Positions 34,366 through 43,231 of a DNA stretch of 43,394 bases are shown here, in pieces. The stretch is taken from assembly GCA_019894885.1 (NCBI GenBank), contig JAGXNP010000007.1, positions 1 through 43,394 of the forward strand, read 5' to 3'. Each line of letters begins with the position of its first letter. Positions within the stretch are counted from its first letter, which is position 1. Source of the stretch: Promethearchaeota archaeon. Its GTDB lineage: Archaea; Asgardarchaeota; Lokiarchaeia; Sigyniarchaeales; SOKP01. A program made the position numbers and the translations under genes. The notes below the pieces were generated by a model. It worked only from the letters and a program-made list of their open reading frames with translations, had not been told where the DNA came from and searched no databases.

Positions 34366-35025
34366 ATTTTCTTTGAAAGATACGAAATTCTCTTTGATAA
34401 ATTTAATCGAACTTCCTTAACTATTATAGGTGCTTTCATCCCCTTATTTACAATCGCATTTTCCTTGTTTTTATATACTTTAGGTGACTCGTCATTTAGT
34501 ATATTTACGCATTATATGAGCCATCTAGGAATAGGACCGAATGGATCTAATATTGTTTTTAATTTGGGAAGTATGGTATCAGGCATTGTTTTGGTGTTTT
34601 TTTTTCTAAACCTAAGTGTTTTTCTAATTAAAAAGGAGGTACCGAGAATTCTTGTGAATTTATCGTTTGTTGCCGGTTTTATGTCATCTATAGGAATTTT
34701 TTTGATAGGAGTGTTTCCTGGTGATGGTTCACAAGATTTACATAACTTCGGAGCGAGTTTTTTCTTTTTAGGAGGCTTAGCTTTTTGTATACTTTATGGA
34801 ATTTCAGAGTGGAAGGCTAAAAGTATTTCTAAGCTTCAAGCTCTATCAGGATTCGTAGTAGCTTTTCTTTTTATAGTGTTCCTCTTTTTTACTACTATAA
34901 ATCAATATAATCCCGAATTAGCATTGGAACTTTCTCATTTTTCAGAGTGGATTCTTTTTACATTCGTAATGTTATGGATTATCGGACATGAATTCGCTAT
35001 GGTAAAGGAAAAAAAGTTAACATAA
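34366..35025 (+). CDS. DUF998-type membrane protein; true start upstream of the first TTG
   Basis: From TTG 34465 the protein has 186 residues, but that start cuts the first membrane helix. The same frame is open and protein-like upstream (FFERYEILFDKFNRTSLTII, then GAFIPLFTIAFSLFLYT) and ends at TGA 34357-34359. No ATG, GTG or TTG occurs in between, so an ATA (34363-34365) or ATT (34366-34368) start, or a +1 shift from GTG 34356, is required. The start coordinate given is the ATT. Six hydrophobic segments and the SHLGIGPNGSN and GVFPGDGSQDLHNFGASFFFLGG motifs match DUF998, a family of small membrane proteins of unknown function. Confidence 0.8.
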   Translation: MFFERYEILFDKFNRTSLTIIGAFIPLFTIAFSLFLYTLGDSSFSIFTHYMSHLGIGPNGSNIVFNLGSMVSGIVLVFFFLNLSVFLIKKEVPRILVNLSFVAGFMSSIGIFLIGVFPGDGSQDLHNFGASFFFLGGLAFCILYGISEWKAKSISKLQALSGFVVAFLFIVFLFFTTINQYNPELALELSHFSEWILFTFVMLWIIGHEFAMVKEKKLT

Positions 35026-35059
35026 AAAATCGTTTTTTTAAAATATTATCTTAATACAG

Positions 35060-35812
35060 TTAAGCCTTTCCCTGATTTGCGACGGCATCAGTTGCTTTTT
35101 TAACAGCTTCCGGATCGCCTAAGTAGTAGTGTTGTATAGGTTTTAGATCATCGTCAAGTTCATATATTAATGGAATACCTGTTGGAATATTTAACTTTAC
35201 TATTTCGTCTTCAGAAATATTGTCCAAGTATTTAACTAGAGCTCTTAAACTATTACCATGAGCGGAGATTAAGACATTTTTTCCACTCCTAATGGTTGGA
35301 GCAATTGTATCGTGCCAATATGGTAAAAAACGCTCAACAGTATCTTTTAAGCATTCTGTTAATGGAATATCTTTGGATTCAAGATCCTTATATCTCTTAT
35401 CACTACCGGGATATCTTGGATCAGAAGTTTTAAGAGCTGGAGGAGGCGTATCATAACTTCTCCGCCAAATTAACACTTGTTCTTCTCCTAGTTCGGTCGC
35501 TAACTTAGCTTTGTAAAGTCCTTGAAGTGCACCATAATGTCTTTCGTTTAATCTCCAAGAGTTAAATACCGGTATCCACATTAAATCCATCTTATCTAAG
35601 ACGATCCATAAGGTTCTGATCCCTCTTTTAAGAACCGAAGTATACGCAATATCAAAGGTAAAGTTATTATCTTTAAGTATATCCCCCGCCTTTTCAGCTT
35701 CGATCACCCCTTGAACTGAAAGATCTACATCCGTCCAACCTGTAAACCTGTTTTGCTTGTTCCATTCGGACTCTCCATGGCGTAATAATACTAATTTTTT
35801 CATAATTATCAC
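35060..35812 (-). CDS. gpmA: 2,3-bisphosphoglycerate-dependent phosphoglycerate mutase
   Basis: A histidine-phosphatase-superfamily enzyme of 247-250 residues interconverting 3- and 2-phosphoglycerate in glycolysis/gluconeogenesis. It shows [20 protein letters not shown] (phospho-His), the [10 protein letters not shown] segment, [10 protein letters not shown], and [14 protein letters not shown] near residue 183 with the second His. Length and motifs fit GpmA. The frame opens at 35812 but the fourth codon is ATG (35801-35803), giving [10 protein letters not shown], the normal start. Archaea usually use the cofactor-independent enzyme, so a bacterial origin is possible. Confidence 0.95.
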   Translation of the reverse strand: MIIMKKLVLLRHGESEWNKQNRFTGWTDVDLSVQGVIEAEKAGDILKDNNFTFDIAYTSVLKRGIRTLWIVLDKMDLMWIPVFNSWRLNERHYGALQGLYKAKLATELGEEQVLIWRRSYDTPPPALKTSDPRYPGSDKRYKDLESKDIPLTECLKDTVERFLPYWHDTIAPTIRSGKNVLISAHGNSLRALVKYLDNISEDEIVKLNIPTGIPLIYELDDDLKPIQHYYLGDPEAVKKATDAVANQGKA

Positions 35813-35918
35813 TATAGCTAATATAAATTTAGATTTTTAAATTAATTTCAATTATAATAATTACCCATTTTTAATGTAATTTTAATATAGAAGACTATAC
35901 TTTTAGGTGTTATGTAAA

Positions 35919-36584
35919 ATGGATGAAAAGGGTATTTTAAAAGGCAACAATCGTAAAGAAGCGATGTGGAACAAGACCAAGCTTGGTGAACCATTTAAGA
36001 AGGCTTTAGAGCGATTTAAAGAAAAAGTCATACCTCGTAGTGATTTTGATCCAACCTCCTTATTGCAATTTGGTTTGTTCATGTCCATGGCTGTCATTAA
36101 TATTTTACAAGAAGTCGAAAAAAAATTAGGCGATGAGGGTCAAAAAGTAGTCATCGATGCTTTAATCAAAACCGGATATACCATGGGGAACCAAATTCTT
36201 GAAAACATAAAAATACCCGCTGGAATTTCCGATATAGAACTAATGAGTTTTTTAGTAACGATTGTTAATACTCAAGCTTGGACTTCAATTGAGGACCCAC
36301 GAATTGACAATGAAGCACAATGTTCTTTTGACATAATTTGGTGTCCACTGCAGGATATTTACAAGGCTTTTGATTGTAGAGTTCAAAGGTATTTAGTTCA
36401 AGGAATAATTAATTCTTTTAGAGATTCAGGCGTTTTACAATACGAATATCAAATAGAATTTAAATCAACTATTCCAGCCGGAGCAGAGACTTGTTTATTC
36501 CAAATAACAAAGAAGAACCCAAATGAAAAAGACAGATGGGAAGAATATTCAAAAGCGCTTGGGAAGAAGGCTTTAGAGAAATAA
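35919..36584 (+). CDS. L-2-amino-thiazoline-4-carboxylate hydrolase-like protein
   Basis: A 221-residue protein. The C-terminal half carries a pattern known from the ATC hydrolase-like family: FDIIWCPLQDIYKAFDCRVQRYL then a GAETCLFQI strand, with Cys near residue 140 and Cys near 189. The N-terminal half is helical. Function in archaea is unknown. The frame could open at GTG 35907, but AGGTG (35905-35909) looks like the SD for ATG 35919, which I choose (beginning MDEKGILKGN). Confidence 0.7.
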   Translation: MDEKGILKGNNRKEAMWNKTKLGEPFKKALERFKEKVIPRSDFDPTSLLQFGLFMSMAVINILQEVEKKLGDEGQKVVIDALIKTGYTMGNQILENIKIPAGISDIELMSFLVTIVNTQAWTSIEDPRIDNEAQCSFDIIWCPLQDIYKAFDCRVQRYLVQGIINSFRDSGVLQYEYQIEFKSTIPAGAETCLFQITKKNPNEKDRWEEYSKALGKKALEK

Positions 36585-36683
36585 CATGCGATTAAGGAGT
36601 CAATATCAGACGAGTTCGATAATTGATTGTCTAGACTTAAATATTTTAAAAGAGTATAAAGAATTATCTATTCACGAATTATC

Positions 36684-36692
36684 TTTTATATA
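36684..36692 (+). promoter_or_regulatory. TATA box for the surface protein
   Basis: TTTTATATA about 22 bases before ATG 36710 and 37 before ATG 36725. Transcription is expected to begin at about the first ATG, so the mRNA is probably leaderless, or nearly so if ATG 36725 is used. Confidence 0.5.
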
Positions 36693-36709
36693 CCATCCTT
36701 CAGTCCTTA

Positions 36710-37429
36710 ATGAAATTTAAAAAAATGAGTCATAAAAGTTCTATAACATCTATTGCATGTCTCTGTTTAGTTCTATTACTAATTTTCCCTCCTTATATAC
36801 TTGGCAGCACGACTTTAGGAGAGTCTACATTTCCTGTTGAAGATGAAAGTGAAATCATCTGGGAAAGTGTAAATGCGACTGAATCGTGGTATATAGATGT
36901 TGAATTTGTGCGATTCACCGCTTCAAAAATTTATAACGAGACTTATGACGAAAAGAACTATCTTTTTATAAATTATACATTAGAGTTCTATCACCGATAC
37001 TCTTGGGTGCCACGTTATACAAATTCTTTTTACATGGCTTATAATAAAACTTTAAATTTTTTAAACTGGTCTGCGGAAGGATTTCTGAACGGCAATTTAT
37101 TTATATTTCCTACTCCAATTAATTTAACACTCATAGGTGAAGCGGTGAAAAGAGAAGGATTCCTAAATTATTCTGTAATTGGGCAAAAACTTGTTTTAGA
37201 TTATTATGGAAATAATACCCGAATTGAAATATCTATTAATTCTTCAGGATTGTCTACAATTATTGAAAAAATTACAAACGAAACAACAATCTACAGATGG
37301 GAATTAAACGAAGAAGAAATCATTATAAAGGTTCCTTTTGGGAGCAACTATTTAATGATTACAATCGTTAGTATAATATCTCTTGTTGTCATTACGAAAA
37401 AAAAGATAGCATACTCTAAAAAGCATTAA
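36710..37429 (+). CDS. Surface protein with signal peptide, N-glycosylation sequons and C-terminal TM
   Basis: A 239-residue protein. A signal peptide (basic start, hydrophobic core TSIACLCLVLLLIFPPYILG) is followed by a 180-residue extracellular region and a C-terminal membrane anchor (MITIVSIISLVVI near residue 220) with a basic tail. I count ten N-x-S/T sequons in the extracellular region (NAT, NET, NYT, NKT, NWS, NLT, NYS, NNT, NSS, NET). This fits a glycosylated cell-surface protein; ligand and family unknown. Confidence 0.85.
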   Translation: MKFKKMSHKSSITSIACLCLVLLLIFPPYILGSTTLGESTFPVEDESEIIWESVNATESWYIDVEFVRFTASKIYNETYDEKNYLFINYTLEFYHRYSWVPRYTNSFYMAYNKTLNFLNWSAEGFLNGNLFIFPTPINLTLIGEAVKREGFLNYSVIGQKLVLDYYGNNTRIEISINSSGLSTIIEKITNETTIYRWELNEEEIIIKVPFGSNYLMITIVSIISLVVITKKKIAYSKKH

Positions 37430-37517
37430 AATTTAACGAAAATTTATGTAGTGCTTAATTTTTTCTATATCACTATTTCAATTATTATTAGATTAAATTG
37501 CTAAAAGATGATAAAGT

Positions 37518-39047
37518 GTGAGTGAAGAATTTTTTTGGTGGAATGACGAACAGAAAGTTATTTATAAAGAAGTGAGACAGTTTGTAGAAGAAAACTTAGA
37601 AGAAGCTGAAGAATACTTTTGGAATACAAAATTTCCGTGGCCTCTCGTAAAGAAAGTGGCACAAAAAGGTTATTTCGGGACAGGTGTTCCAAAAGAATAC
37701 GGGGGATTAGAATTAGGTGCTACTGGAAGTTGCATAGTGGCTGCACAACTTGGGAGACTTTACGCTGTAGGACACGTATTTACCGTAAGCATGTTAGCTG
37801 GATTGGAACAAGTATTAAGGTTCGGAACAGAAGAACAAAAGAAAATGTGGCTTCCTAAAATCGCAAGTGGGGAAGAATTAGGAGCTCTTTGTATTACTGA
37901 ACCGTTTGCAGGGTCAGATGCCGCAAATGTGTTTACTTCTGCGATCAAAGATGGAGATGAGTGGATACTAAATGGTAAAAAGCGATTCATTACAGGAGCA
38001 GGCGTTTCTGATAGGTATTTTATTTACGCTAAAACCAGCGATGATAAGGCTATTCGGAAGCAATATGGGCATATTACTGCTTTCATGGTGGAAAAAGGTA
38101 GGCAAGGATTTAGTTTAGAAAAGATTAATCCATTGATTGGATTTGATAATGTTCCAAACGGATATATAGATTTCGATCATGTCAGAATCCCTGATTTTAA
38201 TCGGATTGGAGCTGTTGGCAATGGTTGGAACGTAATGATGGCAGGTCTAAACTTCGAACGTTTAATTGGGGCAGCAGTTTTCAGTGGGCTATTTGAAGAT
38301 GTCATTAATTTATTGTTTTATTTCACAAAAAGGCGCGTTCAATTTAACAGAACCACGAATCAATTTCCTGGAGTACAAGATGGAATTGCTGAAATTATAA
38401 CTAAATCAAAAGTCTCAAGGTTATATTCTTATCACTGTGCTAAATTACTGGATGACGGAAAAGAGCCGATGGTTGAGGCATCTATCGCTAAAATGATTAA
38501 TACGGAATACGCTAGAGATATCGGGCTTAAAGCTATCCAGATTTTAGGAGGAGATGGTCTTACTAAATTTCTACCAGCTGAAAGAATTTTACGTGAGGCT
38601 AAAATCGGAGAAATTGTAGCTGGCACAAATGAAGTTCAAAAAATGATCATCTACAGATTCAGTGCTATGCTTCCTTTCTATAACAAACCTATAAGATTGA
38701 GATGGAACGATAAAGTTAATGCCCCCATTATTTCAAGCAAAGAATCTCAATTCAAAGGACTGGATCTCACAGAAGAAAATGTATTAAAAGTTATCTCTCA
38801 CGATTATAAAGTAAACCCGGGTTTGTATATGACTCCCGACGATGTACGCGAGGATATAGGAGGTAGTAGATCAGATTTGCGTAAAATTTTTGAGCAATTA
38901 GAAGAACAAGGATTAATCGTTATTCATCGCGATCGCTCAGGAAAAACTGCTTTAGTTAAAGCTACTTACGATGGATTGCAAAAAGCCTTTCCAAAAGAAT
39001 ATTATCAATGGTTTCCAGACTGGTATGAAAATGCTGATAAGTTTTAG
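37518..39047 (+). CDS. Acyl-CoA dehydrogenase with C-terminal winged-helix-like extension
   Basis: A 509-residue protein starting with GTG. Residues 1-390 form a complete acyl-CoA dehydrogenase: an N-terminal helical part, the FAD-side segment CITEPFAGSDAANVFTSA near residue 126, the LNGKKRFITGAG strand, the helical C-part, and LREAKIGEIVAGTNEVQKMI near 359. The usual E-G-T Glu of the MCAD type is Ala here (A368), while Glu247 in LNFERLIGAA sits where isovaleryl-CoA dehydrogenase and LCAD carry their catalytic base; this assignment is inference. Residues 400-509 (LTEENVLKVISHDY, MTPDDVREDIGGSRSDLRKIFEQLEEQGLIVIHRD) look like a winged helix. It acts in beta-oxidation-type chemistry. A T9 run follows. 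Confidence 0.93.
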   Translation: MSEEFFWWNDEQKVIYKEVRQFVEENLEEAEEYFWNTKFPWPLVKKVAQKGYFGTGVPKEYGGLELGATGSCIVAAQLGRLYAVGHVFTVSMLAGLEQVLRFGTEEQKKMWLPKIASGEELGALCITEPFAGSDAANVFTSAIKDGDEWILNGKKRFITGAGVSDRYFIYAKTSDDKAIRKQYGHITAFMVEKGRQGFSLEKINPLIGFDNVPNGYIDFDHVRIPDFNRIGAVGNGWNVMMAGLNFERLIGAAVFSGLFEDVINLLFYFTKRRVQFNRTTNQFPGVQDGIAEIITKSKVSRLYSYHCAKLLDDGKEPMVEASIAKMINTEYARDIGLKAIQILGGDGLTKFLPAERILREAKIGEIVAGTNEVQKMIIYRFSAMLPFYNKPIRLRWNDKVNAPIISSKESQFKGLDLTEENVLKVISHDYKVNPGLYMTPDDVREDIGGSRSDLRKIFEQLEEQGLIVIHRDRSGKTALVKATYDGLQKAFPKEYYQWFPDWYENADKF

Positions 39048-39056
39048 GATTATTCC

Positions 39057-39065
39057 TTTTTTTTT
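39057..39065 (+). terminator. Oligo-T terminator after the acyl-CoA dehydrogenase
   Basis: Nine T, then a second T-rich stretch, beginning about ten bases after the stop. Confidence 0.5.
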
Positions 39066-39080
39066 CTTTTCTTTTAGATT

Positions 39081-39431
39081 CTAGTCTTCTATTTTAAAGT
39101 CTTTAATTAAACTAACTTTATTATTAACATCTATGGCTATCGCTAACAATTTTATCTCTTCTTCATCCTCAAACTCAGGATCGAGCATTACAAAGTAAAA
39201 AATTTCATCCTTCGTATTATATCCCATCTCTAATTCGCCGCATTCTTCTGGTAAGATCTTTAAAATCTCATCAGAAACATAATTTTTCAATATTTCGTAT
39301 ATTGAATTTTCGATTTTTGATTGACTCTTTCGTATTTCTTTAACCTTTGAAAAATCAAATTGGCCCATTGATTCTCCAGAATTTATATTTAGCTCGTTCC
39401 ATTCCTGAAAGAGTTCACTTAGGTTAGACAT
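39081..39431 (-). CDS. Small acidic hypothetical protein
   Basis: A 116-residue soluble acidic protein with a helical N-terminal half (FSKVKEIRKSQSKIENSIYEILKNYV) and a strand-rich acidic C-terminal half (ELEMGYNTKDEIFYFVMLDPEFEDEEE). No motif recognised. It converges with the acyl-CoA dehydrogenase gene. ATG start. Confidence 0.65.
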   Translation of the reverse strand: MSNLSELFQEWNELNINSGESMGQFDFSKVKEIRKSQSKIENSIYEILKNYVSDEILKILPEECGELEMGYNTKDEIFYFVMLDPEFEDEEEIKLLAIAIDVNNKVSLIKDFKIED

Positions 39432-39547
39432 AATAAGTTTATTTCTTAGATTTAAAATAAATGTTCTTATTATCCCAAAAATAATAAATTATTTAGTAAT
39501 TAAAATGTAACAATTATACAATAATAATGTTTATTGAACTGTAATCC

Positions 39548-39560
39548 TATATAATATTTA
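39548..39560 (+). promoter_or_regulatory. TATA box for the DUF1028 gene
   Basis: TATATAATATTTA about 40 bases before ATG 39591. An SD-like AAAGG (39576-39580) lies ten bases before the ATG. Confidence 0.5.
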
Positions 39561-39590
39561 AGAAAATTTACGAGTAAAGGTTCTCAAAAA

Positions 39591-40532
39591 ATGAACAAAA
39601 ATAAATCTAATTTTAGAGTGAGGAATATTGCTCACACATATTCTATCGTAGCTAGAGATCCCAAAACCGGGGAGATGGGAGTTGGCGTCCAAAGTCACTA
39701 TTTCTCAGTTGGAAGCATCGTCTCTTGGGGCGAATCTGGAGTTGGAGTCGTGGCTACTCAATCACTCGTAAATGCATCATTTGGTTTACGAGGTTTAGAA
39801 CTTCTAAAGCAAGGTAAAACGCCAAAAGAAGCTTTAGGTTTTTTAATTTCTGAAGATGAAGGCAGAGATGTAAGACAAGTAGCAATATTAGACGCTCAAG
39901 GTAGAGTTGCTACTCATACTGGTTCGAAATGCATTATTCACGCAGGTCACATTGAAGGTGATAATTTTTCAGTTCAAGCTAATATGATGCTTACCGATAA
40001 AGTATGGTCCGCAATGGCTAAAAGTTTTGAATCGAATAGTGATTTACCCTTACCTGAAAGAATTATAAAAACGATGGAGGCGGCAGAAACTGTAGGAGGC
40101 GATATCAGAGGAAAACAATCAGCAGCGATTTTAATGGTAGACGGTAAAGAAGCCAAAAATAAATGGGAAGATAAAATCATCGATTTAAGAGTTGAAGATC
40201 ACGAAGAACCAGTAAAGGAACTTGAAAGGTTATTAAAACTTTATAGAGCTTATAAGCACATGGATAAAGGTGATTTAGCAATGGAACACGATGACATGAA
40301 GGCTGCACTTAATGAATATGATTCTGCTCTAAATATGTTTCCTAACAATCTTGAAATGAAGTTCTGGGCGGCGGTCACCTTGGCTAATAACCAAAAAATT
40401 AAAGAAGCGTCAAAAATCTTTAAAGACATCTTTAAGAAAGACAATAATTGGCGATTACTTGCAGAAAGACTTCCCGAGAGCGATTTATTAACAGTTTCTA
40501 AAGATGATTTAAAAAAAATCTTGTCATCATAG
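39591..40532 (+). CDS. DUF1028 (Ntn-hydrolase-like) protein with C-terminal helical repeat
   Basis: A 313-residue protein. Residues 10-200 match DUF1028, a predicted Ntn-hydrolase-fold family: AHTYSIVARDPKTGEMGVGVQS, GESGVGVVATQSLVNASFG, a GRVATHTGSKC segment and VQANMML. Residues 210-313 (KHMDKGDLAMEHDDMKAALNEYDSALNMFPNN, then KIKEASKIFKDIFKKDNNW) are TPR-like, as in several DUF1028 proteins. Biochemical function is not established. It converges with the GNAT gene, two bases apart. ATG start. Confidence 0.9.
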   Translation: MNKNKSNFRVRNIAHTYSIVARDPKTGEMGVGVQSHYFSVGSIVSWGESGVGVVATQSLVNASFGLRGLELLKQGKTPKEALGFLISEDEGRDVRQVAILDAQGRVATHTGSKCIIHAGHIEGDNFSVQANMMLTDKVWSAMAKSFESNSDLPLPERIIKTMEAAETVGGDIRGKQSAAILMVDGKEAKNKWEDKIIDLRVEDHEEPVKELERLLKLYRAYKHMDKGDLAMEHDDMKAALNEYDSALNMFPNNLEMKFWAAVTLANNQKIKEASKIFKDIFKKDNNWRLLAERLPESDLLTVSKDDLKKILSS

Positions 40533-40534
40533 CT

Positions 40535-41038
40535 TTAAAGAAGATAAATATTATCGAAATCATTTTTATTCATCGAAAATTTCATTACCTTTTTATTTTT
40601 TTGTTCAATGATTATATCCCCCATGTATTTCATCCCAGAACGTTCTGCTACTAACCATGCTCCCCTGTTATCTTGACTGACATAAGCAAAAAGTGTATCT
40701 ATTTTTAAGGTTGAAAATGCGAATTCAATAGATTTTTTAAGAGCTTCTATTGCATAACCACTCCCGCGGTATTGAGGAAATAATATAAAATAGCATTCCA
40801 TTTCACTGCTGGTGTTTAAGGATTTCAAAAAAATAAGACCTAAAACTTGGCTATTGACTTTGTGAGTAATTGAAAAAATTAGTGTGTTCTTACGAATATC
40901 TAAAGAGAAGTTACTCTGGTTGGTATAACCCTCAAATTTTTGATGTAGTCCTTTATCGCTTTTCAATAACTCCTCTTGATTAATTTGCTTGATTAAGAGT
41001 CTTTTTGTTTCTAGCGTATTATGGATTTCAGGATTCAA
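40535..41038 (-). CDS. GNAT acetyltransferase, RimJ/RimL-like
   Basis: A 167-residue GNAT protein of the RimJ/RimL group. ETKRLLIKQI begins the first strand, QYRGSGYAIEALKKSIEFAF (near residue 90) is the acetyl-CoA loop (Q-x-x-G-x-G/A type), and AYVSQDNRGAWLVAERSGMKYMG is the final strand-helix pair. It probably acetylates an alpha-amino group or small molecule; substrate unknown. Start TTG 41036-41038. Confidence 0.85.
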   Translation of the reverse strand: MNPEIHNTLETKRLLIKQINQEELLKSDKGLHQKFEGYTNQSNFSLDIRKNTLIFSITHKVNSQVLGLIFLKSLNTSSEMECYFILFPQYRGSGYAIEALKKSIEFAFSTLKIDTLFAYVSQDNRGAWLVAERSGMKYMGDIIIEQKNKKVMKFSMNKNDFDNIYLL

Positions 41039-41119
41039 TTGACATGCACTATTTACGTGGTTTTTACTTTATTTATAAATAAAGCATGAACTAATAAACA
41101 TTTCCTTCTAACGAATGAG

Positions 41120-41506
41120 TCAATCAACTAATAGCTTTAATCCTTTTACGAGCTGTTGTGGGCTAATTCCGAACAGAAATGCAGAATGAAGTGTTTTAAT
41201 GTCGTTTCCGATATTCTTAATGTCTTTATTTCGTTCTTTATAATCCTTCGCAATCTCCTCAAGTCTTGAATATGATACCTCTTTAGAATTACTCATTTTC
41301 CCAAAATATCCTCCGAATGCTGTAAACATATTATGCATTAGCTCGATTTCTTCATCATTAAATGTTTTCGCGCATTCTTCGCATACAGTTCCAAAGGAAT
41401 TACCAATTTTTTTAATCCTTACATCCAAGCGGGTATTATTTTGGCAAAGAACACATTTAACAAAACTAAAAGTATTTTTCTTTTTCGTAAATTCTGAAAC
41501 AATCAT
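41120..41506 (-). CDS. Zinc-ribbon hypothetical protein
   Basis: A 128-residue protein. CVLC near residue 18 and CEEC near 38 form a four-Cys zinc ribbon (CxxC-x15-20-CxxC). The rest is helical and basic, with a KDYKERNKDIKNIGNDI segment. No family recognised. Starts with ATG. Confidence 0.7.
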   Translation of the reverse strand: MIVSEFTKKKNTFSFVKCVLCQNNTRLDVRIKKIGNSFGTVCEECAKTFNDEEIELMHNMFTAFGGYFGKMSNSKEVSYSRLEEIAKDYKERNKDIKNIGNDIKTLHSAFLFGISPQQLVKGLKLLVD

Positions 41507-41664
41507 GAATAACTGATTTTTTCTGTATATTTAAACAAAAAAAAATCCGTTTATGGGTAAAATAATTTTTCTTTGTAAGAGCAGTTTGTTAATTGCGTTT
41601 TAGGGAAATACTAGGGTTTAAAAATATAGTTGTTAATTATTTGGTGATTCTAAGTGTTGAAATT

Positions 41665-42492
41665 ATGATAGAACCAAAACCTAAAAAAAACGAAGCGGAA
41701 TCATTCGAACATCTTAGAATAAAAGACCATTTCTACACATTCCTTCCGCTTGATAATAAAGTTGAGTTTTTAAAGAAAGAATATCCTATCGGTGATAGAA
41801 TTGCAGATATTTATTGTAAATTAAGTACTGGTAAAAAAATAGTAGTAGAAATACAACATTCAATGATACTTGTTAAGGATTTAATACAACGGACTAGAGA
41901 ATACAACGAGAATAATTGTTATGTGTTATGGGTATTCAATGGTAGTTCGTTTGAACGTTACCCTAAAATTGAAGATAAAGTAAGGATATTAGGTTTTGAA
42001 AAAAGGTGTCAGCTATTATATCGTGGGCGTGTATATTACATTAATATGACTAAATCTGGTATCCATAGCCCAGTTTATCCCGCTCATTTTGCGAATTATT
42101 ACGAACTAAAATACTCTAAATCGGAATTCCAGTACTATCATAGGTCATTAACTAAAAAAAGTTTTATACCATCTTTTATTCCCTCTCTAAAAATTAAAAC
42201 TTTTAAAAATATGGGATTTAACCTAGCTGGGTTTTATGACGATAATGTAAGAAATTCATGCTTAGATGAAATTACACAATTCTTAAAAAATTATAATGCG
42301 ATTGAAAAAGAAGTAAAAAAAATAAAAAAAATGAGTCCAAATCAAAAGATGCTTTATCTAATTATTGGCATTTATAGCCATAAGTATGGATTAAATTTAT
42401 TATTTAATATATTAAATTATCTTAAAGTTGTGACTAAAAAAGACTATCGTTATATGAGTACTATTTATCGATACCTAACTAAGAAAGGATAG
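41665..42492 (+). CDS. CoiA-like PD-(D/E)xK nuclease
   Basis: A 275-residue protein from ATG 41665; the frame could open 24 codons earlier at TTG 41593. The core YPIGDRIADIYCKL then KKIVVEIQHS (Asp, Glu-x-Gln/Lys) followed by LIQRTREYNENNCYVLWVFNG fits the nuclease domain of the competence protein CoiA and related PD-(D/E)xK enzymes. The C-terminal half is helical and basic. No competence or restriction partner lies beside it. Role in DNA processing is likely; details unknown. Confidence 0.8.
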   Translation: MIEPKPKKNEAESFEHLRIKDHFYTFLPLDNKVEFLKKEYPIGDRIADIYCKLSTGKKIVVEIQHSMILVKDLIQRTREYNENNCYVLWVFNGSSFERYPKIEDKVRILGFEKRCQLLYRGRVYYINMTKSGIHSPVYPAHFANYYELKYSKSEFQYYHRSLTKKSFIPSFIPSLKIKTFKNMGFNLAGFYDDNVRNSCLDEITQFLKNYNAIEKEVKKIKKMSPNQKMLYLIIGIYSHKYGLNLLFNILNYLKVVTKKDYRYMSTIYRYLTKKG

Positions 42493-42516
42493 CAAAAAAT
42501 AAGATTTATATTGGAT

Positions 42517-43092
42517 TTACACTCCTTTTTGAAAAATATAGGCATCGTAAAATGAAGTTTTCTTAATTTCTAGAGATAACTTTTTAACGTGGTTGAAATC
42601 CCTTGGATCAACAGGATCTGGATGATCTGGGAATTTTCTTCCCCTTATAATTCCGATCGCATGAAGATTTGGTTCAAAAATACAAATTTTACCATTTGTT
42701 TTAATCACTCGCACGCTTTCGTTGAATGCTGCTTGACCGTCTTTAATGTGATGAAGAGCTCCAGAAATAAAAACGATATCAAACGATCCATTTTCAAATG
42801 GCATTTTCTCAGCATTAAAAGGAGTATAAGTAATTAAGTGATCAACTTCTGCTTTTTTAGCTGATCCCAACCAATCTCTTTTAGCATATTGGGACTCGTC
42901 ACTTTCCAATTCTCCAGTTAGCACACGATAGTTTTTTAATGCGAGAGTTATCGCCATTTTACCTTCTCCTGTACCGACATCTAAAATTTTCGCGTTTTTC
43001 TCCAATTTTAATTCTTGAATAATGGGATCAATATTATCAAAAAAAAAGCTAAACTCACCGCCTAATAGCTTTTTAGCATCACTTTTATCCAT
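42517..43092 (-). CDS. Class I SAM-dependent methyltransferase
   Basis: A 191-residue methyltransferase of the UbiE/Methyltransf_11 type. Motif I is ILDVGTGEGKMA near residue 36, the acidic post-I residue lies in ELESD, motif II is FDIVFISGALHHI near 104, and motif III follows. Substrate unknown. Start ATG 43090-43092 with a GGAG SD ten bases upstream. It converges with the CoiA-like gene. Confidence 0.88.
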   Translation of the reverse strand: MDKSDAKKLLGGEFSFFFDNIDPIIQELKLEKNAKILDVGTGEGKMAITLALKNYRVLTGELESDESQYAKRDWLGSAKKAEVDHLITYTPFNAEKMPFENGSFDIVFISGALHHIKDGQAAFNESVRVIKTNGKICIFEPNLHAIGIIRGRKFPDHPDPVDPRDFNHVKKLSLEIKKTSFYDAYIFQKGV

Positions 43093-43231
43093 TTTAATCT
43101 GACTCCTTTTTTAATATTAAAATACAATTTTCACATTAGATAATAAAAGAGGGTAATAATAATTTACCCCAATAAATTGTAAATTTAAGCTAGTCCTATC
43201 TTTTATCTTAAAAGAGCCCATATTCTTAATT

